A stretch of 64,000 nucleotides of DNA from Alteriqipengyuania bathyomarina_B (GCF_038594605.1 NZ_JBCFZM010000002.1:248001-312000), one strand, 5' to 3'. Shown: positions 1 to 8,665, numbered from the stretch's first letter. Made by a program: numbers and translations. The notes: generated by a model not told the origin, from the letters alone.

Positions 1-245
1 AATCGCCCACCAACGCCATTGTCGGCGCGGGCGCAGGCGGCTTCCACTCGGCATGGGTGGTGATGAACGACGCCGTATGGCTGCCTGAGGGCGAGCGCAC
101 GGTCGAAGGCTTTGCCGCCAACTGGGACAAGATCAGCGAACAGTCCAATCTCAAGGCGCCGCAGTCGGGCCAGGAGCAGTCGGGCGCGATCCTCACTGCG
201 ATGCAGAAGGTCACCGGCACCGGGCCGGGTTCGGCTCGCGGCTAA
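1..245 (+). CDS. SDR-family oxidoreductase, C-terminal end (partial)
   Basis: This is the 3' end of a gene whose start lies left of the window; the frame is open from base 3. The last 80 or so residues contain AIVGAGAGGF, then ANWDKISE and APQSGQEQSGAI. This arrangement closely resembles the end of the dehydrogenase domain of 17-beta-hydroxysteroid dehydrogenase type 4 (peroxisomal multifunctional enzyme 2), where a VGAGW segment is followed by ANWEKI and a QES-containing tail. I therefore infer a bacterial MFE2-type 3-hydroxyacyl-CoA/hydroxysteroid SDR. The NAD-binding and catalytic motifs are outside the window, so the substrate cannot be judged. An imperfect GC-rich hairpin (249-278) follows the stop but has no T tract. 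Confidence 0.7.
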   Translation, partial: SPTNAIVGAGAGGFHSAWVVMNDAVWLPEGERTVEGFAANWDKISEQSNLKAPQSGQEQSGAILTAMQKVTGTGPGSARG

Positions 246-344
246 GCACTCGACGGGCGGCTCACCCGCCCCGTCGAGCCGTATTGACGACGTAATACAC
301 TGGCCTTAGCTTCCTTTGCCGAACAGGCAGGGGAGGCTTGGCCA

Positions 345-1517
345 GTGTATTCAGAAGACGATATCAATTCCGCCGTCGAGGCGGGCGCGCTGAGCGAGGA
401 TGCTGCCGCATCCTTTCGCGCGCACATGAGCGAGGTGCGCGGCATCTCGCGCGGGGACGAGGAGAACTTCAGGCTCCTCAACTCCTTCAACGACATTTTC
501 GTGACCATCGGCATCGTCATCATGCTGTTCGCGGCCGGGGCCATCGGCCAGCAGCTGGGGCAGATGCTGGTCGCCGTGCCCCAAATGAACTGGGACTCGG
601 ACTACACGCAAGCCGACATGGATGCCTTCCAGCAGGCGATGGGCCTGCGCGTCACCGTTTCGATCGCCATCGCTGGGGGCCTCATCGCGCTCACCTCGTG
701 GCCGCTGGCCGAATTCTTTACCCGGCGGCGGCGCATGGCGCTGCCCAGCATCGTGTTGCTGCTGGGCTTCGTCGCGGGCGTGTTCATCGGCACCACCGCG
801 CTCGGCATTTCTCTGATCGGCAGCAAGGATAGCGAACCCTATGCTGGCTACCTCATCGCCGGCGGCGGTCTGATTGCGGTACTGGCGGCATGGCTGCACT
901 GGCTGCGGTTCAAGGTGCCGATCACGGTCGCCGCGGGCGCAGCCGCGCTCTCGGCGACGGGAATCGGCCTGATCCTCGCCGCGATCGAGCCGCTGGACCT
1001 CGAAATGGGCGATGTGGCGCTGTGGCTGACTTTCGTGGCCGGGCTTGGCGTGTTCGCATTCGCGATGCGGTGGGACCTCAAGGACCCGGCGCGCACCACG
1101 CGGCGTAGCGATGTCGCCTTCTGGCTGCATCTGCTGGCCGCGCCGATGATCGCGCATCCCATTTTCTACGGTCTCGGCGTGGTGGGCGGATCGGATATTG
1201 GCATTGGCAAGGCGGTTGCGGTGCTGGCGATCTACGTCGCCTTCGGGATCGTTGCGCTGATTGTCGATCGGCGTGCGCTGCTGGTATCCGCGCTGATCTA
1301 CGTACTGGTCGCGCTGACCTATCTGTTCGACGAGTTCGGCGCGGTCGAGCTGACCGTGGCGCTGACCGCGCTGGTGATCGGCTCGGCATTGCTGACGCTG
1401 TCGGCCTTCTGGGCACCGATCCGCAGCGCCGTGCTCGGCATCGTGCCCTACGACTGGCGCGACGCCCTGCCGAGCAGCGAGCGTGATGTCGATCTGATGG
1501 ACGCGCAGCCCGCCTGA
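345..1517 (+). CDS. polytopic membrane protein, unknown function
   Basis: A 390-residue protein with a soluble N-terminal segment of about 50 residues (MYSEDDINSAVEAG, acidic) followed by about ten hydrophobic helices to near the C-terminus. The architecture recalls DUF2157-type membrane proteins, which also begin with a short soluble domain, but I cannot assign the family firmly. The start is GTG at 345, supported by GGGAGG about 8 bases upstream. A strong intrinsic terminator directly follows (1549-1588), so it is probably a single-gene unit. No catalytic motif is visible. Confidence 0.75.
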   Translation: MYSEDDINSAVEAGALSEDAAASFRAHMSEVRGISRGDEENFRLLNSFNDIFVTIGIVIMLFAAGAIGQQLGQMLVAVPQMNWDSDYTQADMDAFQQAMGLRVTVSIAIAGGLIALTSWPLAEFFTRRRRMALPSIVLLLGFVAGVFIGTTALGISLIGSKDSEPYAGYLIAGGGLIAVLAAWLHWLRFKVPITVAAGAAALSATGIGLILAAIEPLDLEMGDVALWLTFVAGLGVFAFAMRWDLKDPARTTRRSDVAFWLHLLAAPMIAHPIFYGLGVVGGSDIGIGKAVAVLAIYVAFGIVALIVDRRALLVSALIYVLVALTYLFDEFGAVELTVALTALVIGSALLTLSAFWAPIRSAVLGIVPYDWRDALPSSERDVDLMDAQPA

Positions 1518-1548
1518 CCACGGGCCGCCATCGCGGCTTGCAAGATCG

Positions 1549-1588
1549 ATGCCCCGTCGCCATCACCGGCGGCGGGGCATTGGTTTTT
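1549..1588 (+). terminator. intrinsic terminator after the 345-1517 gene
   Basis: A 13-bp stem (left arm 1549-1561, right arm 1568-1580, with one T.G pair) closes a 6-base loop and is followed by a run of five T at 1584-1588. It also rules out the long open frame beginning at 1549 as the start of the next gene; ATG 1603 is preferred. Confidence 0.85.
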
Positions 1589-1602
1589 CGGGGCGTTGCG
1601 GG

Positions 1603-2199
1603 ATGGACGAGGACAATTCGGGGCCGAAGATCCTGCGACGGCGCGCCGCGATCTCCTACGTCATAACCGCGCTGGTCGTGGTTGCGACCGCCGCCGACGT
1701 GGTGGCGGAGAGCGCGTATATCTATGGCTGGTCCGACTTCTGGGCCTGGCCGGTCGGCGACGGCTTTCTGGTCGATCAGCTTTTCCTGAGCGCCGCCATG
1801 GTGCTGTTTGTCTCCTTCATCCTCAACAGCTTCTGGATATATCAGGCGCACCGCAACATGTGGGTCCGGTCCGACGAGGACATGGAGGTTTCGCCCGGAT
1901 GGGCAATCGGCTGGTATGCGGTGCCCATCGCCAACCTGTTCAAGCCGTTTCAGGCGATGCACGAGCTTTATCGGATGAGCCTGCAGGAGGACGATACCGA
2001 TGCGCCGCCGCTTCTTTGGGCGTGGTGGATTCCATGGCTGCTATCGGGTTTCGTCAGCGTCGGCTGGGACGAGGAATACACGCCATTCGACATTGCCGCT
2101 GGCATGTTCACGATCGCGTCGGCGATCTGTCTGATGCTGATTATTCGCCGGGTGACGAAGGCGCAGCACGCAATTCCGGTGGCGGCGGTATTCGACTAG
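1603..2199 (+). CDS. DUF4328 domain membrane protein
   Basis: A 198-residue protein with about five transmembrane helices. The central block contains RNMWVR, then SPGWAIGWYAVPIANLFKPFQAM, the typical core of DUF4328 proteins, in which SPG and PIANLFKPF are the family hallmarks. The biochemical role of the family is unknown. ATG 1603 was chosen because the frame upstream of it runs through a transcription terminator. The gene stands alone between that terminator and the convergent DUF2794 gene. Confidence 0.8.
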   Translation: MDEDNSGPKILRRRAAISYVITALVVVATAADVVAESAYIYGWSDFWAWPVGDGFLVDQLFLSAAMVLFVSFILNSFWIYQAHRNMWVRSDEDMEVSPGWAIGWYAVPIANLFKPFQAMHELYRMSLQEDDTDAPPLLWAWWIPWLLSGFVSVGWDEEYTPFDIAAGMFTIASAICLMLIIRRVTKAQHAIPVAAVFD

Positions 2200-2211
2200 C
2201 CGGACAACAGC

Positions 2212-2565
2212 TCAGTCGTCGATCGCCTTGACCAGCCGCCGCTCCAGTGGGGCGAGCACACCGGCGAGATCGTGCCCCCGCTTCAGAACCTGGCCATGTT
2301 CGCCGAACAGCGTCCACATGCCCTGCTTGTTGCGCAGCGCCGGGCGCTTTTCCAGCCGCGCCTGCGGGCGCTCCGCCGCGCGGCGGAAGGCCGCGAAGCT
2401 GGCAGCGTCGCGCTCGAAATTCATCGCGTAGTCGCGCCACTGGCCCGCCGCGACCATCCGGCCATACAGATCGAGGATGCGCATCAGTTCCTCCCGCGCG
2501 AAACCGACCTGCGAGGGCCGCGCACCGGGAAAGGAGAGGATCGTGCCGCCGGCAGGCGCGCTCAT
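2212..2565 (-). CDS. DUF2794 domain protein
   Basis: A 117-residue soluble protein. The segment ILDLYGRMVAAGQWRDYAMNF, then FRRAAERPQARLEKRPAL and VLKRGHDL, is characteristic of DUF2794, a small family found almost only in alphaproteobacteria and of unknown function. Its ATG overlaps the stop of the upstream serine acetyltransferase gene by 4 bases (ATGA), so the two are translationally coupled. Any link to cysteine synthesis rests on this coupling alone. Confidence 0.85.
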   Translation of the reverse strand: MSAPAGGTILSFPGARPSQVGFAREELMRILDLYGRMVAAGQWRDYAMNFERDAASFAAFRRAAERPQARLEKRPALRNKQGMWTLFGEHGQVLKRGHDLAGVLAPLERRLVKAIDD

Positions 2566-3293
2566 TGGCTACCCGTTCCGCTGCGGCGCGGGCCATCTTC
2601 GGGCGAGCGATCGTCGCCGCGCGCGCGCTCGGCCTTGAGCGCCTCGATCTCTGCACGAAGCGCCACGACCTCTTCGGCCAACGCATCAGTCCGGCGGCGT
2701 GCGCCGGTCACCTGATCCTCGCAAGGTTCGTCGCACGGGGTGCCGTAGGGAATGAATTCGCGCAGCCATTCCTCGGCGGGCATGAGGGTGGAGCGGGCCT
2801 TCATCCCGATCATCGTCGCGCCGTGGGGCACATCGTCGGTCACTACGGCATTGGCCCCGATCCGCGCGCGCTCGCCGACCGTGATCGGGCCGATCACCTG
2901 CGCGCCCGAACCGATGATGGCGTAGTCGTTGATAGTCGGATGGCGCTTGCCCGCCTTGCCGTTCGTCGGGTTTGTCCCGCCAAGCGTCACGCACTGGTAG
3001 ATCGTCACCCAGTCGCCGATCTGGGCGGTTTCGCCGATCACGGTGAACCCATGGTCGATGAAGAAATATTTGCCGATCGTCGCGCCAGGGTGGATGTCTA
3101 TCCCCGTAAGGAAGCGCGAGAAGTGGTTCACGAAGCGCGCGAGGAAGTAGAGCCGCGCCTCGAACAGCCAGTGTGCCACGCGATGCAGACCGAGCGCCAG
3201 CACGCCGGGATAGAGCAGCACTTCCCAGCGCGATCTTGGCGCCGGATCCCGCTTTTTCACGGAATCGAGATAGTCGATCAGACCCACGAACAT
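2562..3293 (-). CDS. cysE: serine O-acetyltransferase (CysE/EpsC type)
   Basis: A 243-residue enzyme that makes O-acetylserine from serine and acetyl-CoA, the first step of cysteine synthesis. It shows the left-handed beta-helix hexapeptide pattern in the middle: GIDIHPGATIGKYFFIDHG with the catalytic His pair region, then VTLGG and the active-site GKRHPTI loop, and GAVV-like turns at IGANAVV. The N-terminal alpha domain is short, as in EpsC-type enzymes. After about residue 185 there is a charged extension containing EIEALKAERA, probably a helix or short coiled coil, which is longer than in many homologues. It is followed by DUF2794 with a 4-base overlap. Confidence 0.9.
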   Translation of the reverse strand: MFVGLIDYLDSVKKRDPAPRSRWEVLLYPGVLALGLHRVAHWLFEARLYFLARFVNHFSRFLTGIDIHPGATIGKYFFIDHGFTVIGETAQIGDWVTIYQCVTLGGTNPTNGKAGKRHPTINDYAIIGSGAQVIGPITVGERARIGANAVVTDDVPHGATMIGMKARSTLMPAEEWLREFIPYGTPCDEPCEDQVTGARRRTDALAEEVVALRAEIEALKAERARGDDRSPEDGPRRSGTGSQ

Positions 3294-3322
3294 CGTCTCA
3301 TAAGTGTTTCACCGTTCCCCGC

Positions 3323-3946
3323 CTAAAGCAAGCGGGCTTGCGCCGGGCCTTCGAGCGATTCGAGCGCATCGCGACAAAGGTTACGCGTGGGCCGCATCTG
3401 TCGTTCCAAAGCGAGACGGTCCAGCGCGGCGACAAAAGCTTCGGCCGCCGCAAAACTGCGCGTCATTCGCGGCACCACGTAGTTAAGTGCATCTTCGCCC
3501 ATTACCAGCCCGCGCCGTTCCGCATGACTGGCAATCAGATCGCGCATCATCGCATCGTCGGGCGCCCCGATTTCCAGAGGCAGCGCAGCACCCAGCCGCG
3601 AGGCGAGATCGGGCAGCGCAATCTCCCACGGTGCCGCGGCGGGGATCAGCAGCAGTGGCGTGCCGATCTCTTGCGCGCGATTCCAGCGATGGAACAGCGC
3701 GGTTTCGTCCATCGCGTCCGCCGGATCGATCGTTTCGCCAAGTCCTGCGAGGCCGAACCAGCGGCCGAGCAGCGACTTTCCCGAGCGCGCGGGGCCCCGC
3801 AGGATCGCCGTCCCGAAGGGCCAGCGCTGCGGATCGCGCAATGCCTCGACCACGCCCGCATTGGCGGTGCCGATCACGATGCTCGCAGGGTCGCCCTCCC
3901 GCGCGGGAGGGAGCGGGAGCGCGATCTGAGATGCGGGACGACCCAT
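3323..3946 (-). CDS. hdaA: DnaA-related regulatory protein HdaA
   Basis: A 207-residue AAA+ protein related to DnaA domain III. The N-terminus carries QIALPLPP, matching the beta-clamp-binding motif (Q-L/I-x-L-P-L) that lets Hda join the DNA-bound sliding clamp. A P-loop-like GPARSGKS is near residue 50, followed by the DnaA-type lid region. The known role of the family is regulatory inactivation of DnaA: clamp-bound Hda stimulates ATP hydrolysis by DnaA after initiation. ATG 3946 was chosen because the clamp motif begins a few residues later. It lies downstream of the secreted DUF2066-like gene with 14 bases between them, probably in one transcript. Confidence 0.85.
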   Translation of the reverse strand: MGRPASQIALPLPPAREGDPASIVIGTANAGVVEALRDPQRWPFGTAILRGPARSGKSLLGRWFGLAGLGETIDPADAMDETALFHRWNRAQEIGTPLLLIPAAAPWEIALPDLASRLGAALPLEIGAPDDAMMRDLIASHAERRGLVMGEDALNYVVPRMTRSFAAAEAFVAALDRLALERQMRPTRNLCRDALESLEGPAQARLL

Positions 3947-3960
3947 CGAGCGTCCGCGCC

Positions 3961-5241
3961 CTAGCGACTGATGGTCAGATTGTTGCCCGCGCGCTGAACA
4001 TTGTAGCCGCCCTGCGCCAGCGCCCCGATCAGATCGTCGACCGTCCCCGCGTAGCTCACGCTCAGCACCGAAGTCCCGCCGATCGCGGTGCTCGAAACCG
4101 AGGCGCCGCGCACGCCGGGCGTGCCGCGCACCGTCGCAAGCGCGGCGTCGAAGGCGGCGGCATCGGGCGTCGGCACGTTGACGAACAGGTTGATCACGCT
4201 CGCGCCCTCGCCGCCTTCGGCGGCACCGGCCTGCGCAGCGTTGGCATCGGCGACGCTCGCCTCTTCCTCGGTCAGCGTCGGGCGATTGCGGGCGGCTTCC
4301 GCCCGCGCGAGGATGGCACGGCTCTGCGCAATCAACCTGGCAATGTCTGCATCGACCATGCCGCCTGCGCGGTCCAGCGTCGGGTCGGGCCGGATCGTGC
4401 CTGCCGCGAGCGCTTCGACGAACATCTCGTCGAAGCGGGCGACCGCACGTTCGAGCATCGCATTCAGCTGGCGCGGCGAATCGGCGCGCATGGTGAAGCT
4501 GCCCAGATATTCGTTGTCCGGCCCGTGCCGCGCGGTGAAGCTGCCCACGATCGGCCCGCCGGGATACGAATAATCGAGGCGGGCGATGGGCACGAGTACG
4601 TCGGCGGCGCCGAACTGGTCGATAATGGTCGCCCACCAGTTGCGGCTGCGGCGGCCGGTCTGGCCATAGGTCAGCAGCAGCGATTCGCCGCCCGCGCCCG
4701 AGGGGCGGACATAGTCGATCCGGCTCGCGCCCGGCTGATATTCGGCCCAGGCGCGCTGCCACGGATTGACCTGCTGGTACATCAGATCGGTCCCGCCGCT
4801 CACCGTCACCGGCAGCACCAGCATCGGGGCCGAGCGCCGGGTCTCCCCCGAACTGCCGAGATAGCCGCTCGCGCGCTGACGATCGAACGCGACGCCGAGC
4901 GTGGCGACGTAGCGCCTGGGGCCCGTTTCCTCCTGCTGGATCACGATGGCGGAGACGAGGCCCTGCAACTGGCTGTCGGACAGATCGGGCCCGCCCAGCT
5001 TCTCCCACGCCATGCGCTGGGCTTCGCGCCAACCCTTCTGGCGGGCTTCCTCGGCATTATCACCGGTCACGTTGATCTCAATCCCGCCGACATTGATGTC
5101 GGTGCTGACCATCAGCGGAGCGATGCCGCGATCCCCCTCCACCTGCGCATTGGCCCAGCCCGCATACAGCATGGCGAGCCCGCCGAGCAGGGCGATGAGG
5201 GCGACGGCGATCCGCGGGAAGGGGAGACTGGGCAGGGTCAT
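3961..5241 (-). CDS. secreted DUF2066-like protein with HMA-like C-terminus
   Basis: A 426-residue exported protein. A signal peptide (basic PFPR, hydrophobic core, ANAQ cleavage region) spans residues 1-30. The middle contains ARQKGWREAQRMAWEKL and a Y-A-T-L-G-V-A-F-D pattern typical of DUF2066. The last 75 residues look like a ferredoxin-like heavy-metal-associated fold but lack a CxxC metal motif, so metal binding is unlikely. The longer frame to 5331 is rejected because it would overlap the divergent purM start and place the signal peptide internally. It sits upstream of hdaA, and the function is unknown. Confidence 0.7.
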   Translation of the reverse strand: MTLPSLPFPRIAVALIALLGGLAMLYAGWANAQVEGDRGIAPLMVSTDINVGGIEINVTGDNAEEARQKGWREAQRMAWEKLGGPDLSDSQLQGLVSAIVIQQEETGPRRYVATLGVAFDRQRASGYLGSSGETRRSAPMLVLPVTVSGGTDLMYQQVNPWQRAWAEYQPGASRIDYVRPSGAGGESLLLTYGQTGRRSRNWWATIIDQFGAADVLVPIARLDYSYPGGPIVGSFTARHGPDNEYLGSFTMRADSPRQLNAMLERAVARFDEMFVEALAAGTIRPDPTLDRAGGMVDADIARLIAQSRAILARAEAARNRPTLTEEEASVADANAAQAGAAEGGEGASVINLFVNVPTPDAAAFDAALATVRGTPGVRGASVSSTAIGGTSVLSVSYAGTVDDLIGALAQGGYNVQRAGNNLTISR

Positions 5242-5312
5242 CGGGGAAACTCGCGGGCCTTTTGCCCAAGTGACGATGGATTTCCAAGCGCGAAAGCGTA
5301 AGACGGCCCGCG

Positions 5313-6410
5313 ATGAGCGAGAAAGAGACAAGCTACACCTACGAAGGCGCAGGCGTTTCGATTGCGGCGGGCAATGCGCTGGTCAAGGCAATCGGCCCGC
5401 TGGTGCGCGCGACCGCTCGGCCCGGCGCCGATGCAGAGCTGGGCGGATTCGGTGCCTTCTTCGATCCCAGGGCCGCCGGGTTTACCGACCCGCTGCTGGT
5501 CGCGGCGAATGACGGCGTGGGCACCAAGCTCAAGCTCGCGATCGACCACGACCGGCACGACACCGTCGGCATCGATCTGGTCGCGATGTGCGTCAACGAC
5601 CTGATCGTTCAGGGTGCCGAGCCGCTTTTCTTCCTCGACTATTTCGCTACCGGTGCGCTGGAGAGCGGCGTGGCCGAGCGGGTGATCGCCGGGATCGCGG
5701 ATGGCTGCAAGCAGGCCGGCTGCGCGCTGATCGGCGGCGAAACCGCGGAGATGCCGGGGATGTACGCGCCCGGAGATTACGACCTTGCAGGCTTCTGCGT
5801 CGGCGCGGTGGAGCGCGGGGCACAGCTAACGGGTGACAAGGTTGCGCCCGGCCACGCGCTGCTTGGCCTCGCCAGCTCGGGCGTGCACTCGAACGGCTTC
5901 TCGCTCGTGCGCAGGCTGGCCGAGGACAAGGGCTGGAAGATGGATCGCCCCGCCCTGTTCGATCAGGACAAGCTGCTGATCGACCACCTGATGGAGCCCA
6001 CGCGCATCTATGTGAGCAGCCTGCTGCCGCTGATCCGCGATGGCCTAATCGACGCTCTGGCCCATATCACGGGCGGAGGACTCCTCGAAAACATCCCCCG
6101 CGCGCTGCCCGGCGGTGCCCGCGCAAAAGTGCATGCCTCGCGCTGGCCGCTGCCACGGCTGATGTCGTTCCTGCAGGCGCAGGGCCATATCGAGCCTGCC
6201 GAACTGGCCCGCACCTTTAATTGCGGCATCGGCATGGTGCTGATGGTGACGCAGGAGAATGCCGAGGCGGTGACGAACAGGTTGCAGGAAGCGGGCGAAA
6301 CCGTCTTCCCGATCGGCGAAGTGGTCGAAGGCACACGCGGGTGCGACGTAGACGGCACTGCCGGTCTGTGGTCGGCGCAGAGCGACTGGGTTGCAGAGCA
6401 TGATCACTGA
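5313..6410 (+). CDS. purM: phosphoribosylformylglycinamidine cyclo-ligase
   Basis: A 365-residue cytoplasmic purine enzyme (AIR synthetase) that closes the imidazole ring using ATP. Visible hallmarks are YEGAGVSI near the N-terminus, NDGVGTKL, the MCVNDL segment, IGGETAEMPGMY (glycine-rich, substrate/ATP binding) and GLASSGVHSNGFSLVR, followed by THITGGGL-type AHITGGGLLENIPR. The length matches the family. It starts a two-gene purine unit: purN begins 11 bases before its stop. It is divergent from the secreted DUF2066-like gene. Confidence 0.97.
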   Translation: MSEKETSYTYEGAGVSIAAGNALVKAIGPLVRATARPGADAELGGFGAFFDPRAAGFTDPLLVAANDGVGTKLKLAIDHDRHDTVGIDLVAMCVNDLIVQGAEPLFFLDYFATGALESGVAERVIAGIADGCKQAGCALIGGETAEMPGMYAPGDYDLAGFCVGAVERGAQLTGDKVAPGHALLGLASSGVHSNGFSLVRRLAEDKGWKMDRPALFDQDKLLIDHLMEPTRIYVSSLLPLIRDGLIDALAHITGGGLLENIPRALPGGARAKVHASRWPLPRLMSFLQAQGHIEPAELARTFNCGIGMVLMVTQENAEAVTNRLQEAGETVFPIGEVVEGTRGCDVDGTAGLWSAQSDWVAEHDH

Positions 6411-7380
6411 GCAGCCCCGCGCAAAGGTCGCGGTGCTGATCTCGGGCGCGGGCAGCAATATGGCCGCGCTGCTCTATGCCAGCCAGGTCGGCGCGCCTTA
6501 CGAGATCGTGCTGGTCGCCAGCAACGATCCCCACGCGGGCGGCCTGTCGCTCGCCGAGTCCGAAGGCATTCCCACCTTCGCGCTCTCTCACAAGGGGCTC
6601 AAGCGCGCCGAGCATGACGCCGCGATGGACGCAGCGATCCGCAAGTCGGGCGCGCAATATGTCGCGCTCGCGGGCTATATGCGCGTGCTGTCGGATGAGA
6701 TGGTGCAGCGCTGGGAAGGCCGGATGCTCAATATCCACCCCTCGCTCCTGCCCAAGTACAAGGGCCTCGATCCACACGCCCGCGCGCTGGAGGCGGGCGA
6801 CGAGATGGTCGGAGCGTCGGTCCACCTCGTCACGACCGAACTCGATGGCGGCGAAGTGCTTGGGCAGGCGCAGGTGGCGGTGATGGGGGGCGACACGCCC
6901 GAAACGCTGGCGCACCGCGTAAAGCTCGCCGAACACCAGCTCTACCCGCGCGTGCTGGGCGACTACGTCTCGCGCGGCAACGACCCAGAGTACCTGCTAG
7001 GGCGAGTGCGCGCCCTCGCGCTGGCGCTGCCCGAGGCCGAGGAACAGGCGAGCCACGGCTCCCCCGCCTTCAAGATCGCAGGCAAGAGCGGCAAGTTCTT
7101 CGCCCATTTCGCCGATCGCCACCACGGCGCGGAGCAGATCGCTGTGCTTGCCAAGACCAGCGGGCAGGACGAACTCGCCGATCTCGTCGAACGCGATCCC
7201 GAGGTGTTCTTCCGCCCCGCCTATTACCACGCAAGCGGCTGGGTCGGCATCGCGCTCAACCGGCCCGACTGCGACTGGGATCAGGTCGAGCACTGGCTGG
7301 AGCGGAGCTGGCGCAGCGTTGCGCCAAAGCGGCTGACCAAGCTGATGGATGCGGCGGAGGAGTTCCAAGGCGGGATTTAG
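6400..7380 (+). CDS. purN: GAR formyltransferase fused to a YjbR/MmcQ domain
   Basis: A 326-residue protein, whereas typical PurN has about 200-215 residues. Residues 1-190 are the formyltransferase domain: SGAGSNMAAL near residue 15, the catalytic NIHPSLLPKYKG with N111 and H113, and D149 in TELDGG. It transfers formyl from 10-formyl-THF to GAR. From about residue 200 a second domain matches the YjbR/MmcQ (DUF419) family: LALALPEAEE, HGSPAFKIAGK, DPEVFFRPAYY, GWVGIALN and a final VAPKRL. No stop or frame change separates the two. ATG 6400 overlaps purM by 11 bases; a TTG three codons earlier is less likely. The role of the extra domain is unknown. Confidence 0.9.
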   Translation: MITEQPRAKVAVLISGAGSNMAALLYASQVGAPYEIVLVASNDPHAGGLSLAESEGIPTFALSHKGLKRAEHDAAMDAAIRKSGAQYVALAGYMRVLSDEMVQRWEGRMLNIHPSLLPKYKGLDPHARALEAGDEMVGASVHLVTTELDGGEVLGQAQVAVMGGDTPETLAHRVKLAEHQLYPRVLGDYVSRGNDPEYLLGRVRALALALPEAEEQASHGSPAFKIAGKSGKFFAHFADRHHGAEQIAVLAKTSGQDELADLVERDPEVFFRPAYYHASGWVGIALNRPDCDWDQVEHWLERSWRSVAPKRLTKLMDAAEEFQGGI

Positions 7381-7470
7381 GCTAACGTGCCGGGTGCCTT
7401 CGGGGCCCACCCAGCCCGGTCTCCAGCTTTTCGGATTGCTTGCGCGAAGAAAAGGTGGATACGCAGTGTC

Positions 7471-8085
7471 ATGCTCTTCCGGCTCCTCGCGATCGGTTTC
7501 CTTCTGGTCTCTCCCGCAAATCTCGGGGATGCGACGGCTGATGGCGAAACTGCCAAAGCCCTGGTCGAAACCGCCCGCGGCCACTTCGCCATCCACGAGA
7601 ACGCGCGGTCATCCGGGCAGGCATCGGCTCCATCGCGAAAAGGCCAGACCGAAGTCCGCTATGATCTTCCGTCAGGCGAGCGTTTCGCGACGTATTATTT
7701 GAACAGTGATGGCGCGCTGCGCGAGCTGGGCATCAACAGCCCCACCAGCAAGGCCTATGCAAAGACATCGGACAGGCGCGCCTTCCTCGAACGGCTCATG
7801 GAAATAGCGGCCCCACGGAGCACCTTGGAGGAACGCAGCTGGGCGGCCCTACAGCTGGATGGGATATGGAGCGAACGGGTGCGCCCATTCCCGGTGCAAG
7901 TAGGCGATTATGTATTCGGCGGTATCACCGTCAGATCTCCGCGAGGTGCGCACGACCATTTTACGATCGTCGCGACCGATACGGGCGCAAGGGGGATGAC
8001 ATTCGAGCGACGCCGGCAATCGGGAGCTGCTCGTCCATTGTCGCGACAGGCTTCGCGCCCACTGTCCGATCACCCTCGTCAATAG
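7471..8085 (+). CDS. putative secreted protein, probably frameshifted near its end
   Basis: A 204-residue open frame beginning MLFRLLAIGFLLVSPANLG, a plausible signal peptide, so the product is probably exported. I do not recognise the family. Up to about base 8000 the frame has GC-rich third positions. After that the third positions become poor in GC and the predicted tail is R/S/P-rich and low quality. From about 8003 another forward frame (reading SSDAGNRELLVHCRDRL and on) has the expected codon bias. This suggests a frameshift around 7996-8003, real or from sequencing. The alternative frame has no stop before the terminator at 8098. ATG 7471 is chosen for the signal peptide. Confidence 0.5.
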   Translation: MLFRLLAIGFLLVSPANLGDATADGETAKALVETARGHFAIHENARSSGQASAPSRKGQTEVRYDLPSGERFATYYLNSDGALRELGINSPTSKAYAKTSDRRAFLERLMEIAAPRSTLEERSWAALQLDGIWSERVRPFPVQVGDYVFGGITVRSPRGAHDHFTIVATDTGARGMTFERRRQSGAARPLSRQASRPLSDHPRQ

Positions 8086-8092
8086 CTATACG

Positions 8093-8121
8093 AAAAAGGG
8101 CTCCGGATCGCTCCGGAGCCC
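8093..8121 (-). terminator. bidirectional intrinsic terminator, best for ndk
   Basis: A perfect 10-bp stem (8098-8107 with 8112-8121) closes a TCGC tetraloop. On the minus strand it is followed by five T (complement of 8093-8097), which fits termination of ndk. On the plus strand it is followed by a weaker pyrimidine tract, so it may also end the 7471 gene. Confidence 0.85.
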
Positions 8122-8148
8122 TCTCTTTCTCATCGGTCGGACCGAAGA

Positions 8149-8571
8149 TCAGCCAACAATCTCGTCGTCGCTGAAGAAGAACGCGATTTCGGTCGCGGCG
8201 TTTTCGTCGCTGTCCGAACCGTGCACCGAGTTGGCTTCGATCGATTCGGCGAAGGCCTTGCGGATCGTGCCTTCTTCGGCGTCGGCGGGGTTGGTTGCGC
8301 CCATCACGTCGCGGTTGCGCTTCACGGCGTCTTCACCTTCGAGGACCTGCACGACCACCGGACCGCTGGTCATGAAGTCGACCAGTTCGCCGTAGAACGG
8401 GCGTTCGGCGTGGACTTCGTAGAACTTCTTGGCCTGGTCTTCGCTCATGTGGATGCGCTTGGACGCGACGACGCGCAGGCCGGCCTCTTCCAGCATCTTG
8501 GTGACCGCGCCGGTCAGGTTGCGGCGGGTGGCGTCGGGCTTGATGATCGAAAAGGTGCGGGTAACCGCCAT
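8149..8571 (-). CDS. ndk: nucleoside diphosphate kinase
   Basis: A 140-residue enzyme that equalises nucleoside triphosphate pools by phosphate transfer through a histidine. It starts MAVTRTFSIIKPDA, with the family's FxxIKPDA. It contains RNRDVMGATNP and the active-site block NSVHGSDS, where the H is the phosphorylated histidine. The length is exactly that expected. ATG 8571 has AAGGAT as a ribosome-binding site; the open frame continues upstream but has no family similarity there. A terminator follows directly. Confidence 0.97.
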   Translation of the reverse strand: MAVTRTFSIIKPDATRRNLTGAVTKMLEEAGLRVVASKRIHMSEDQAKKFYEVHAERPFYGELVDFMTSGPVVVQVLEGEDAVKRNRDVMGATNPADAEEGTIRKAFAESIEANSVHGSDSDENAATEIAFFFSDDEIVG

Positions 8572-8665
8572 GGTGATATCCTTCGTATTGTCAGGGGGAA
8601 AATGCGTTGCGCGCGCAATTAGCAGTTTGCGCGAAGACGGCAAGGTGCGACCGCTGCTGCGCCCC

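Noticed and set aside
249..278. Hairpin after the SDR gene as an intrinsic terminator
   Set aside because: The stem has a bulge and no T run follows, so it is only a possible transcript end.
4000..4230. Heavy-metal-binding function for the secreted DUF2066-like protein
   Set aside because: The C-terminus has an HMA-like strand/helix order but no CxxC motif.
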